Source of the DNA: Scatomorpha sp040765295
Lineage (GTDB): Bacteria; Bacillota; Clostridia; Oscillospirales; Oscillospiraceae
DNA length: 64,000 nucleotides
Direction of reading: 5' to 3'
Assembly: GCA_040765295.1 (NCBI GenBank)
Contig: JAXGSB010000001.1
Coordinates: 806,001-870,000, forward strand
This document shows positions 51,424 to 59,964 of this stretch, in pieces. Each line of letters starts with the position of its first letter. The stretch's first letter is position 1. The notes beneath the pieces are model-generated. The model saw nothing but the letters and a program-made list of their open reading frames with translations. It ran no database searches and was not told the DNA's origin. Position numbers and translations under genes: made by a program.

Positions 51424-52211
51424 ATGAACATAGCCTACAACATCGACTGCATGGAGTATCTCAAGACCGTGCCGGATAAGTTTTTCAGCTTAGCTTGCGT
51501 AGATCCGCCCTATGGTGGGGGGGGGTAACACAGAATGGGAGTCAAGAGAACGCTCAAGATTCGGAAGAGGGCGATTTGCCAAATACCATGTCAGCCGAGG
51601 TGACCTTGCAGAACTTGACGGAGGTTTTCTTTAGCTCGGATATACAGGCTAAAAGAACAGGCGGCTCGTGGTCGACAAAGTACGGAGAAGATATTAGCCA
51701 TTGGGATATTGCACCACCGAAAGAATACTTTGAAGAGCTTGCCCGAGTTAGTGATAACCAGATTGTTTGGGGTGGTAATTATTTCGACTTGCCGCCGACA
51801 AGATGTTTCTTAGTTTGGCGGAAAGCGACAATATCAGAAAACTTTTCAATGGCGATGGCTGAGTACGCATGGACAAGTTTTAACGATAACGCAAAAGTCT
51901 TTGAGTACGCACCGCAAGGCACACCAGACGACCCGCGTTTTCATCCAACCCAAAAGCCCGTTGCCCTTTACGAGTGGATTCTGCGGAACTACGCCAAAGA
52001 GGGCGACAAGATTTTAGACACACATCTCGGCTCGGGAAGCTCAAGGATAGCGGCGTACAATCTCGGCTTTGATTTTGTTGGCTGCGAGATAGACGAATAC
52101 TATTTTCGGAAGCAGGAAGAACGGTTTGCAAGGCACACGGCGCAGGGGAATTTGTTCTTAGAGCTGGAGAATAAAGGCCGTTCTAAACCTAAACAACTAA
52201 AAGATGATTAG
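51424..52211 (+). pseudogene. Adenine-type DNA methyltransferase interrupted at a G9 tract
   Basis: The start frame reads MNIAYNIDCMEYLKTVP...VDPPYGG, the catalytic DPPY motif, and stops at 51526 after nine Gs (51517-51525). The rest of the enzyme lies in another frame: IVWGGNYFDLPPTRCFLVWRK, HPTQKPVALYEWIL, and the SAM motif DTHLGSGSSRIAAYNLGFDFVGCEID. A middle piece resembling SRFGRGRFAKYHV is in the third frame (stop near 51643), so at least one more indel is likely. Seven or ten Gs would join the start directly to the main frame. Confidence 0.75.
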
Positions 52212-52510
52212 GAGATGATTAGGAGATGATTAGGTGCTATTTTTGCCCTGAAACCCTTGATATCACTAGCTTTCTTTTAAATTCCTAATTAACCTAATCA
52301 ATATTTGGTAAATAAACTTAAAAGTAGAATTTAATATAAAAATATATATTTAAAACGGAAATATAAGTTATATAGAAGACGATTAGGATGATTAGGTTTT
52401 GCGGCTCTGAATTGCTAAAACCATTGATATTACTAGGTTTGTTGAAAAACGAAAACCTAAACAACTACCTAAACAAGTCGAGATGATTAGGAAATCCGAA
52501 GATTAGGAGG
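52203..52510 (+). repeat. GATTAGG repeat cluster with two conserved-loop hairpins; candidate prophage origin
   Basis: GATGATTAGG words are stacked at 52203-52235 and recur at about 52380-52395 and 52482-52508; complementary CCTAATC/CCTAATT occurs near 52285. The hairpins at 52251-52275 and 52418-52440 (AAACC...GGTTT around CCATTGATATTACTA type loops) lie between them. AT-rich and without genes between 52212 and 52519. Confidence 0.5.
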
Positions 52511-52519
52511 GACGAACGA

Positions 52520-52732
52520 ATGCAAAACATAAAATACACTTGTCTGCTCGGAAAAAATGCAATGTGTTCACCAACAGAACGGTGCAGAATTTGCGGTTTT
52601 GAAGCGGCAGAACGGGAACGCAGAAAGCAATACATGGCGGTGCACGGATATTCAGGTCTTACACTCTGCGAGGATGGAATCAGGCGGCTAGACATAAGCA
52701 AGATTGAGAGGGGCACATGCTGGAACTTCTAA
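52520..52732 (+). CDS. Small Cys-rich phage protein
   Basis: 70 residues, YTCLLGKNAMCSPTERCRICGFEAAERERRKQYMAVHG...LTLCEDGIRRLDI. The C-x(n)-C-x4-C-x2-C set suggests a zinc site. Conserved in Clostridial phages as a hypothetical protein; function unknown. Ribosome site ggaggg. Confidence 0.55.
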   Translation: MQNIKYTCLLGKNAMCSPTERCRICGFEAAERERRKQYMAVHGYSGLTLCEDGIRRLDISKIERGTCWNF

Positions 52733-52785
52733 TCGTGCTGGCTATAGTTGGATTGTGGATAGCACTCTCGGACGGGAAGAACTGA
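52717..52785 (+). CDS. Tiny membrane protein (22 aa)
   Basis: MLELLIVLAIVGLWIALSDGKN: a single helix, overlapping the end of the previous gene, with gagaggggc before the ATG. A plausible but unproven gene. Confidence 0.35.
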   Translation: MLELLIVLAIVGLWIALSDGKN

Positions 52786-52797
52786 AAGGGGGCACCG

Positions 52798-53193
52798 ATG
52801 ACTCTCAAGGAAATATCTCGATATTACGAACTCCGGCAAAAGCTGACTCGATACAATGAAGCGTTATTAGCATTGAGGACTGCCGCCGAGAATATCACTT
52901 CGCAGCTTGACGGGATCCCGCCGAGTGGAAAGCCGACAGATAAAGTCGCTCACTATGGCGGACTGATAGCGCAGCTTGAAGCGGACATTGAGAAAAACAA
53001 CGAAGAGTTGAGAGAGGCAAAGGAAACGGCGCTCAGGTATATTCAGCAAATCGACGATATGTATTTACAGACAATCTTCTTGCTGCGCTTCATTGAGTGT
53101 TTGAGCTGGGACGATATTGCCCTCTCGATGGGGAAAGAAGATGCGACAGACGGTTTAAAGAAATCTTGTTATCGCTATTTAAAAGAGCATTAA
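52798..53193 (+). CDS. Phage late transcription regulator-like (DUF1492/sigma-70 region 4-like)
   Basis: 131 residues. N-terminal coiled coil (about 5-85), then DDMYLQTIFLLRFIECLSWDDIALSMGKEDATDGLKKSCYRYLKEH, a region-4-like HTH. In Bacillota phages such proteins (ArpU/RinA-like) sit before the packaging genes and switch on late transcription. Position agrees. Confidence 0.7.
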   Translation: MTLKEISRYYELRQKLTRYNEALLALRTAAENITSQLDGIPPSGKPTDKVAHYGGLIAQLEADIEKNNEELREAKETALRYIQQIDDMYLQTIFLLRFIECLSWDDIALSMGKEDATDGLKKSCYRYLKEH

Positions 53194-53328
53194 AAGTTGT
53201 CCCGCGTGTCCCTTGTGTCCCGCGTGTTGGTCTGTTATATTATAATTGGCGAAAGCTAAAAAGAATATAGCACAAGGCATTGTCGGAACATCGGCGGTGC
53301 CTTTTATTATGCCCGAAAGGAAAAGGAT

Positions 53329-53676
53329 ATGGCTATTAGACCGGCACGACCGGACAGAAGCGGATCACACCGCGCCGCCTATACTAAAAACCGAAAAACG
53401 ATTCTGGCGACTCAAGACACCTGCGCCATCTGCGGACTGCCGGTTGATAAGAGCTTGCCTTCCCATGACCCTATGTCCGCATGTGTTGACCACATCATTC
53501 CGGTGTCGAAAGGCGGGCACCCTTCATCGCTGGAAAACTTACAGTTGGCACACTGGACTTGTAACCGCCAAAAGAGCGATAAACTCTATCGAGAAAAGCG
53601 AGAGCCAAAAGTTGTCGGCAATAGGAACCTGCCCCAGTCTAGGGATTGGGCGAGCTACGAAGCGCCAAAAGATTGA
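53329..53676 (+). CDS. HNH endonuclease
   Basis: 115 residues. CAICGLPVDKSLPSHDPMSACVDHIIPVSKGGHPSSLENLQLAHWTCNRQKSDK is a full HNH zinc-binding nuclease. Beside packaging genes in cos phages such proteins assist terminase cleavage. Ribosome site gaaaggaaaagg. Confidence 0.92.
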   Translation: MAIRPARPDRSGSHRAAYTKNRKTILATQDTCAICGLPVDKSLPSHDPMSACVDHIIPVSKGGHPSSLENLQLAHWTCNRQKSDKLYREKREPKVVGNRNLPQSRDWASYEAPKD

Positions 53677-53802
53677 ATAAAAATAAAGGGCAAATTTAGG
53701 GGCGCAATTTGAACCATAGATATAGGGGGTACCTCCCGCACCGGCCTAAAAAGCGACTTTCAAGCCCGTCTGTACATAAAAACGCATAAAAAGGTGATTA
53801 CA
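53677..53802. other. Short spacer before portal, possible cos region
   Basis: It contains GGGGGTACCTCCC (near 53726), a near-palindrome in the place where cos lies in HNH-type phages. No cleavage evidence. Confidence 0.3.
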
Positions 53803-55023
53803 ATGAGCGAAACTGTTGGAATTGAATATTTAAGAAAAAAGCTGAAAAAGGTTCAGCCGCGCGCTGAAACGCGCTATAAACAGTATGACATGAAGTACCA
53901 AGAGGCCACTTACGGCATTACTATCCCCGCCAGTGTTCGCAGAATATACCGCTCCACAATGGGTTGGTGCGCTAAGGCCGTTGACGCCCTGGCAGATCGC
54001 CTGGTGTTCCGCGGGTTTGCAAATGACCAATTTGACCTGATGTCGATTTTTCAAGTTAATTCACCGGACATCTTCTTTGACTCGGCAATATTGTCTGCCC
54101 TTATCTCTTCTTGCTGTTTTGTCTATATTTCGGAAGATGATAATTTGCAGCGCTTTCAGATAATCGAGGGCACGAACGCAACAGGCGTGATTGACCCGAT
54201 AACATATTTTCTGAAAGAAGGATATGCGGTTTTAAAGCAAGATGACCAAGGCAATCCGGTCACAGAGGCCTACTTTTTGCCAGAAAAAACAGAGATCTAC
54301 AGGAACGGCAAAAAATCTGAATCAGAAAGCAAAATACATGCGTGCCCTTATCCGCTGCTTGTGCCGATTATCCACCGGCCCGATGCAAAGAGGCCTTTCG
54401 GTCGCGCAAGGATAACTAGGGCTGCAGAATATTGGCAGGCCTGCGCCAAACGCACACTTGAGCGGGCGGACATCACAGCTGAGTTTTACTCTTTTCCTCA
54501 AAAGTATGTTGTCGGCACATCTCAGAATATGAAAAAAATGGACACATGGAAAGCAACCGTGGCGAGCATGCTGGAGTTTACCAAAGACGAAGACGGCGAC
54601 AGCCCGAATCTCGGACAGTTCACCGCGCCGAGTATGGCGCCATTTGTTGACCAGCTCCGAATGGTAGCGGCGGGCTTTGCGGGCGAAACAGGCTTAACTT
54701 TAGATGACCTGGGCTTTGTTTCGGACAATCCGTCAAGCTCTGAGGCAATTAAAGCCAGCCATGAAACGCTGCGAACAATGGCGCGAAAGGCTCAAAGATG
54801 TTTTGGAACCGGTTTTCTGAATGTCGGAATCCTGGCGGCTTGCTTGCGAGACAATTTTCCATATAGCCGAGAGGTTTTTTATGATACTGAGCCAAAATGG
54901 CAGCCGGTATTTGAGGCAGACGCAGCGGCTCTCTCCCTGGTTGGCGATGGGGCACTGAAATTAAATCAAGCTATTCCTGGATATTTTGACGAAGATAAGC
55001 TGAAAGATTTAACGGGTATTTAA
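53803..55023 (+). CDS. Portal protein (SPP1 gp6-like)
   Basis: Dodecameric DNA gate of the capsid. 406 residues from ATG 53803 after aaaaggtgat. YRSTMGWCAKAVDALADRLVFRGF, LVPIIHRPDAKRPFGRARITRAAEYWQACAKRTLERADITAEFY and GETGLTLDDLGFVSDNPSSSEAIKASHETL match SPP1-type portals of Clostridial and actinobacterial phages. It comes before the terminase gene, an uncommon order. Confidence 0.88.
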   Translation: MSETVGIEYLRKKLKKVQPRAETRYKQYDMKYQEATYGITIPASVRRIYRSTMGWCAKAVDALADRLVFRGFANDQFDLMSIFQVNSPDIFFDSAILSALISSCCFVYISEDDNLQRFQIIEGTNATGVIDPITYFLKEGYAVLKQDDQGNPVTEAYFLPEKTEIYRNGKKSESESKIHACPYPLLVPIIHRPDAKRPFGRARITRAAEYWQACAKRTLERADITAEFYSFPQKYVVGTSQNMKKMDTWKATVASMLEFTKDEDGDSPNLGQFTAPSMAPFVDQLRMVAAGFAGETGLTLDDLGFVSDNPSSSEAIKASHETLRTMARKAQRCFGTGFLNVGILAACLRDNFPYSREVFYDTEPKWQPVFEADAAALSLVGDGALKLNQAIPGYFDEDKLKDLTGI

Positions 55024-55025
55024 AA

Positions 55026-55862
55026 ATGGCTGTTGATATTGCACCTGAATTGCTGTTGAAAATTCAAACAGACTTTCAGAAATCAATCGAGCAGAGCGCG
55101 CGGATAAAAGAATTATATAACCTGCTTAAAGCGGGAAAAGCCACATACAAAGAGGCCAGCGAATATGCAGAGCTGATAGGGGATTTTTTGGCGGCAGCAT
55201 TTAAAAAGCACATATATTCTGACATGTTGCCGGACGGGCGGTTATATTTCAACATTGCCGACAGGGTAATCCGAAACATGCTTGAGAGCGACCATAAATT
55301 GGTTACCGACTTTGCGGCGGAAGTACAGGCGGTCTTAAACAAGCAGGCGGGAATCAGCATTAAGCCGGTTGCGCCGAAAATCAATGAAGATTATATGAAG
55401 GCAATTATTGATCGTGCGTCAAGTGAGCCATATTTTGATGACGCTGCATGGATTTTGCAGGAGCCAGTTACAAATTTTAGCCAAGCAGCAGTTGATGATA
55501 CTGTACGGGAAAATGCGGACTTGCATTATAGGGCCGGACTATCCCCGATAGTCGTTAGAATCCCCGCCGCAGGGTGCTGTAATTGGTGCGCTAACCTTGC
55601 CGGTGTGTACGAATACTCCAAAGTGTCTAACAAGGGAAACGATGTATTCAGGCGGCATCGGTTTTGCCGGTGCACTGTTTTTTATGACCCTAGGGACGGC
55701 GCTAAGCGAGAAAATGTTCATACGAAGAAAGAATTCGGCACGAAAGAAGACATGGAAGCAAGAATAAGACTTGCAGAAAAACAACGGGCAGAGCTGGCAA
55801 AAGAAGCCGAGAAGCGCAGGCTGGCGCGGATAGAGCTGGCAAAAACGAAAAAAGGAGTTTGA
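55026..55862 (+). CDS. Minor head protein (MuF-like)
   Basis: 278 residues. The C-terminal AAGCCNWCANLAGVYEYSKVSNKGNDVFRRHRFCRCTVFYDPRDG has the paired Cys and R-H-x-x-C-R-C-x-V pattern of MuF-type head proteins. It lies 2 bp after portal. Probably a few copies per virion near the portal. Confidence 0.82.
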   Translation: MAVDIAPELLLKIQTDFQKSIEQSARIKELYNLLKAGKATYKEASEYAELIGDFLAAAFKKHIYSDMLPDGRLYFNIADRVIRNMLESDHKLVTDFAAEVQAVLNKQAGISIKPVAPKINEDYMKAIIDRASSEPYFDDAAWILQEPVTNFSQAAVDDTVRENADLHYRAGLSPIVVRIPAAGCCNWCANLAGVYEYSKVSNKGNDVFRRHRFCRCTVFYDPRDGAKRENVHTKKEFGTKEDMEARIRLAEKQRAELAKEAEKRRLARIELAKTKKGV

Positions 55863-55863
55863 T

Positions 55864-57279
55864 TTGGCAAAAAAACGAATAGGAAACCAAATCCCAACTA
55901 AATCGCTATTTCTGCCTTATGAAAGAAGTGAATACAAGGAAGCCATCGAATTATACGAAAAATCCGGCCGGAATCCTTACGAATGGCAAACAGGACTGCT
56001 GAAGCCAATACTGGCGCTCAACTCTGATGGACTTTATACTCACCCCAAATTTGGGCTTGCCGTGCCAAGGCGAAATGGCAAGAACGAAATAATTATAGTC
56101 CGCGAAATCTACGGGCTAGAAAACAAACAGAAAATCATGCACACGGCACATCGGACAATGACCTCTCACTCTGCGTGGGAACGATTGCGAGATGTGCTTT
56201 TAGAGTGCGGATATGTGGAGAATAAAGATTTTTCCTCACTTAAAGCAGTTGGCCGAGAAAGAATTGAGTTTGCTAACGGCGGAAGGGTGGAGTTTAGAAC
56301 TAGAACCTCAACAGGCGGTCTCGGTGAAGGGTTTGATTTGCTTATAATTGACGAAGCGCAGGAATACACTGAAGACCAAGAGTCTGCGCTGAAATATATT
56401 GTTTCTGACTCGGACAATCCGCAAACTATTCTTTGTGGAACTCCGCCGACGCCCGTTTCTGCCGGAACCGTCTTTATGGCGCTTAGAAATGACGTGCTCG
56501 ACGGAACCTCAGAAGACACAGCGTGGGCTGAATGGTCTATTGATGAAATACCGGACGATATACGCGATAAAGAACTGTGGTATCTGACTAACCCGAGTCT
56601 TGGGCTTAAGCTAACTGAGCGAGCTATCAGGGCCGAGATAGGGCCGGACGAAACGGACTTTTGCATACAGCGCTTGGGACTTTGGCTGAAATACAATCAA
56701 AAGAGCGCAATCAGCCGAAATGACTGGGATGCACTCAAGGTTGGAACAGTGCCGGAGCTGACCGGCAAGCTTTATGTTGGTATTAAGTACGGCAACGACG
56801 GCGCGAATGTGGCATTAAGCATTGCAAGCGAAACGGCAGAAGGGAATGTCTTTATTGAGGTCATAGATTGTCAATCTGTCCGCAACGGCAATGGCTGGAT
56901 AATCGACTTTTTAACAAAAACTAACGGAAATGTTGAAAAGATTGTAATCGACGGCGCGAGCGGTCAAAAGTTGCTGGCGGACGAAATAAAGGCTGCCGGA
57001 ATAAGAAAAAAGCCCATTCTGCCGACCGTGAAAGAAATTATTGTTGCGAACTCTGCATGGGAGCAGGCCATATTTGGACAGACTCTCAAACACATGGGGC
57101 AGCCGTCACTCAGGGAAGTTGCCACAAACTGCGAGAAAAGGAATATCGGCTCTGCCGGCGGCTTTGGGTATCGCTCGCAGCTCGAAGACTTTGACATCGC
57201 ATTAATGGACAGCGCGATGCTGGCTCACTGGCTTTGCTCGGAGAAAAAACCAACCGTAATTCAAGAAGTGCGTTATTGA
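55864..57279 (+). CDS. terL: Terminase large subunit
   Basis: DNA-packaging ATPase and nuclease. 471 residues, TTG start after aaaggag. Walker A-like FGLAVPRRNGKNEIIIV, Walker B LLIIDEAQEYTE, coupling motif ILCGTPPTP. The nuclease half starts KLYVGIKYGNDGANVALSIAS, with a later IVIDGASGQKL and DIALMDSAMLAHW. It lies after portal and MuF instead of before them, and no small terminase is recognisable in the window. Confidence 0.9.
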   Translation: MAKKRIGNQIPTKSLFLPYERSEYKEAIELYEKSGRNPYEWQTGLLKPILALNSDGLYTHPKFGLAVPRRNGKNEIIIVREIYGLENKQKIMHTAHRTMTSHSAWERLRDVLLECGYVENKDFSSLKAVGRERIEFANGGRVEFRTRTSTGGLGEGFDLLIIDEAQEYTEDQESALKYIVSDSDNPQTILCGTPPTPVSAGTVFMALRNDVLDGTSEDTAWAEWSIDEIPDDIRDKELWYLTNPSLGLKLTERAIRAEIGPDETDFCIQRLGLWLKYNQKSAISRNDWDALKVGTVPELTGKLYVGIKYGNDGANVALSIASETAEGNVFIEVIDCQSVRNGNGWIIDFLTKTNGNVEKIVIDGASGQKLLADEIKAAGIRKKPILPTVKEIIVANSAWEQAIFGQTLKHMGQPSLREVATNCEKRNIGSAGGFGYRSQLEDFDIALMDSAMLAHWLCSEKKPTVIQEVRY

Positions 57280-57377
57280 CTTCGGTCAATTACCATAAAT
57301 TTACCGTCTACTGGATAGTGTAGGGCTGCAATACGAGGGCTGGCTCGATAAAAAGGACAGCAGAAAGGATGTTAAAA

Positions 57378-57848
57378 ATGGATCTAAAAACAATCTTAAG
57401 CGGAATCGAAAACAGCGAGGACATAATCAAGAAAATTCAGGCCGAAATTGGCAATGAGTATGTGCCGCGCTCGGAATTTAATGACAAAAACGACAAGCTT
57501 AAGGAAGCCGAAAAACAGCTTGGAACGCTACAAACGACTAACACAGAGCTCGAGGGAAAAAAGACCGAGTGGGAAACACAACTTGCCGAGGCGAACGGCA
57601 AAATAAAAGCTTTTGAAACCGCAGCGCTCAAGTCGAGGATAGCTCACGAAGCAGGCCTACCCTATGACCTTGCGGGCAGGCTGAACGGCGACACCGAAGA
57701 GGCTATCAAGGCCGACGCGGAAAAACTAAGCGCGCTTTTTAAAAGCGTAAAACCTAAAGAGCCGCTCAAAGACACCGAACCCCAAGATATTGGTGGCAAA
57801 GATGCGGCTTATAAACAGTTATTAAAACAAATTGACGAAGGAGATTAA
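57378..57848 (+). CDS. Capsid scaffold protein (gp20-like)
   Basis: 156 residues from ATG 57378, eight bases after aaagga (an ATG at 57369 is too close to it). Charged coiled coil (DKLKEAEKQLGTLQTTNTELEGKKTEWETQLAEANGKIKAFETAAL) followed by an AHEAGLPYDLAGRLNGDTEEAIKADAEKLSALF segment as in minor structural gp20 scaffolds. It lies directly before the capsid gene. Confidence 0.85.
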   Translation: MDLKTILSGIENSEDIIKKIQAEIGNEYVPRSEFNDKNDKLKEAEKQLGTLQTTNTELEGKKTEWETQLAEANGKIKAFETAALKSRIAHEAGLPYDLAGRLNGDTEEAIKADAEKLSALFKSVKPKEPLKDTEPQDIGGKDAAYKQLLKQIDEGD

Positions 57849-57851
57849 AAA

Positions 57852-59030
57852 ATGGGAGACGTATTAAATAAAGGCAGCAACCTTTTTCCTGCAGAACTAG
57901 TAACAGAAATGTTCAACGCCGTCAAGGGTAAGTCTTCGCTTGCTAAGCTGAGCAAGGCTAACCCGATAGCGTTTGCGGGAACAGAAATAATGACATTCAA
58001 CTTTGACAGAGAAGTTGACATCGTCGCAGAAAGCGGCGCGAAATCAAAAGGCGGCGTAACTGCGACGCCTGTAACTCTAGTGCCTATTAAATTCGAGTAT
58101 GGTGCTCGCGTTTCTGACGAGTTTCTGCACGCAGCCGAGGAAGTCCGGCTTGATTATCTGAAGAACTTTGCTGACGGCTTCGCGAAGAAGCTGGCAAGAG
58201 GCATGGACATTGCCGCTATGCACGGAACCAACCCGCGCACAGGCTCGGCTTCGACAGTAGTCGGCGACAACAATCTCGATAGCAAAGCCACACAAATGGT
58301 GACATATGCTGCCGCCAGCGCAGATGAAAATCTCAACACTGCCGCGCAGCTTGTCATCGGCTCAGACGGCGAAGTGACCGGTATAGCGCTCTCACCTACT
58401 ATGGGTGCGGCGCTGTCGGGCATTAAAGTTAATGGGGTGCCTCAGTACCCCGAATTCCGCTTCGGCAGAACGCCGGAGAACTTCTACGGGATGCCGGTGG
58501 ATGTCAACAGCACGGTATCGGTCGGTACTGTTGATTATGCCATCCTTGGCGACTTTGCTAACGCCTTTAAGTGGGGCTATGCGAAAGACGTCACGTTTGA
58601 GGTCATCAAGTATGGTAACCCTGACAACGATGCAACGCTCGGTGACCTTAAGGGACACAATCAGGTCTATTTGAGGGCCGAGGCTTATATCGGCTGGGGC
58701 ATTTTGGACGCAGTGAGTTTTGCGAGGGTGGTTAAGCCCACAGAGGTCACCATCACCGCTGCCGCCAACGGAACATCCGGCTCTGTGACATCGACAAAGA
58801 TTGCTCTTACTTTCAATGTCGATGTGTACGGCCTGAAAGCAGAGCACATCACCCTGGCGGACGGCACAGGTTCGGCAACAAAGGGCGCTCTGACCGGTTC
58901 CGGCAAGAACTGGGAGCTCGCACTCACGGCAGTCGCCACTCAGGGCAATGTGTCGCTGACGATAGCAGACATTGGAGGCTTTGACTTCCCGTCTACTGGC
59001 ACGACCGTTGCAGTGTATAAGGCATCATAA
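57852..59030 (+). CDS. Major capsid protein (HK97 fold) with C-terminal Ig-like domain
   Basis: 392 residues. About 1-295 is an HK97-type capsid (NLFPAELVTEMFNAVKGKSSLAKLSKANPI, FEYGARVSDEFLHAAEEVRLDYLKNFADGFAKKLARGMDIAAMHG, YLRAEAYIGWGILDAVSFARV). About 296-392 is an extra beta domain (VTITAAANGTSGSVTSTKIALTFNVDVYGLKAEHITLADGTGSA...VSLTIADIGGFDF) of the Ig-like kind that decorates capsid surfaces. Confidence 0.9.
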   Translation: MGDVLNKGSNLFPAELVTEMFNAVKGKSSLAKLSKANPIAFAGTEIMTFNFDREVDIVAESGAKSKGGVTATPVTLVPIKFEYGARVSDEFLHAAEEVRLDYLKNFADGFAKKLARGMDIAAMHGTNPRTGSASTVVGDNNLDSKATQMVTYAAASADENLNTAAQLVIGSDGEVTGIALSPTMGAALSGIKVNGVPQYPEFRFGRTPENFYGMPVDVNSTVSVGTVDYAILGDFANAFKWGYAKDVTFEVIKYGNPDNDATLGDLKGHNQVYLRAEAYIGWGILDAVSFARVVKPTEVTITAAANGTSGSVTSTKIALTFNVDVYGLKAEHITLADGTGSATKGALTGSGKNWELALTAVATQGNVSLTIADIGGFDFPSTGTTVAVYKAS

Positions 59031-59245
59031 TGCTGTATCGAAATATAAGGACGGGGGCTGAATTTGACAGTCCCTGTCCCATTTCGGGCGAAGATTGGGT
59101 GCCCGTTAGGGAAGCAGAAGAGCCAAAACAAGTAAACCTATCCGAAATGACGGTGGCACAGCTCAAAGAATATGCGTTTGAAAACGGCATCGACATCGGA
59201 AAAGCAACAAAGAAGGCAGACATTATCAAAGCAATAAGTGGGTGA
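59030..59245 (+). CDS. Small HeH/LEM-domain phage protein
   Basis: 71 residues. The C-terminal VNLSEMTVAQLKEYAFENGIDIGKATKKADIIKAISG is a HeH/SAP-like helix-turn-helix common in small proteins after capsid genes. The start overlaps the capsid stop (TAATG). Role uncertain. Confidence 0.65.
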   Translation: MLYRNIRTGAEFDSPCPISGEDWVPVREAEEPKQVNLSEMTVAQLKEYAFENGIDIGKATKKADIIKAISG

Positions 59246-59249
59246 TTAA

Positions 59250-59642
59250 ATGGCGGACTTCGCAACAATAAACGACATAATATCGCTCTGGCGCGCACTG
59301 ACACCGGAAGAGATAACTCGCGCAACAGCACTGCTGCCGATTGTGTCGGATAGTCTGAGAGAAGAGGCAAAAAAGGTCGGCGAGGATTTGGACGCCAAGG
59401 CCGAAGAGAGCGCCACATTCAGCTCGGTGCTAAAATCGGTAACAGTCGATGTTGTTGCAAGAACGCTAATGACATCGACTGAAGGGGAGCCGCTGGCGCA
59501 GGAATCGCAGTCCGCTCTGGGTTATTCGTGGAGCGGAACTTATCTGGTTCCTGGCGGCGGTCTGTTTATCAAAGACAAGGAACTTGCCCGCTTAGGACTT
59601 AAGCAGCAGCGCAGAGGGGTGATTGAGCTCTATGATTATTAG
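59250..59642 (+). CDS. Head-tail connector (adaptor, gp6-like)
   Basis: 130 residues. FATINDIISLWRALTPEEITRATALLPIVSDSLREEAKKVG is the usual N-terminal helix bundle of HK97 gp6-like adaptors; the end ELARLGLKQQRRGVIELYDY is also typical. It is placed after capsid. Confidence 0.8.
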   Translation: MADFATINDIISLWRALTPEEITRATALLPIVSDSLREEAKKVGEDLDAKAEESATFSSVLKSVTVDVVARTLMTSTEGEPLAQESQSALGYSWSGTYLVPGGGLFIKDKELARLGLKQQRRGVIELYDY

Positions 59643-59964
59643 AGGGCAAACAGTCATTCTTTATGAGAAAACCGAAAACGGCGAGGACGAATTTAATAAG
59701 ACGCTCTACACCGAAACGCCTGTCGAGGTCTCAAATGTTCTAATCGCGCCAATGTCGGAAGAAGAGATCCTCGATGTTCTGAACTTAACCGGCAAGCGAG
59801 CAATCTATCAGCTTGCAATCCCAAAGGGCGATGCACACGACTGGGAAAATAAGAAAGTGGAATTCTGGGGCCGGCAATGGCGAACAATCGGAAAACCCAT
59901 TGAAGGGCAGGAAGAGCTAATCCCTCTGCTCTGGAATAAGAAGGTGAGGGTTGAAAGTGTTTGA
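59632..59964 (+). CDS. Head closure / head-tail joining protein
   Basis: 110 residues from ATG 59632, overlapping the adaptor. IIRGQTVILYEKTENGEDEFNKTLYTETPVEVSNVLIAPMS...LNLTGKRAIYQLAIPKGDAHDWENKKVEFWGRQWRTIGKPIEG has the beta-rich pattern of SPP1 gp16-like closure proteins. Confidence 0.7.
   Translation: MIIRGQTVILYEKTENGEDEFNKTLYTETPVEVSNVLIAPMSEEEILDVLNLTGKRAIYQLAIPKGDAHDWENKKVEFWGRQWRTIGKPIEGQEELIPLLWNKKVRVESV

Noticed and set aside
52203..52235. CRISPR array from the GATGATTAGG repeats
   Set aside because: Repeats are about 10 bp and nearly contiguous, without spacers of constant length, and there are no cas genes.
53246..53680. A 144-residue frame overlapping the HNH gene
   Set aside because: The overlapping frame encodes a clear HNH domain with a ribosome site; this one has no recognisable domain.
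56761..56830. Loss of the first catalytic Asp in the TerL nuclease (GIKYGNDG)
   Set aside because: A GVK-x-x-x-DG pattern is, to my knowledge, normal in one branch of large terminases, where the Asp is that of DG.
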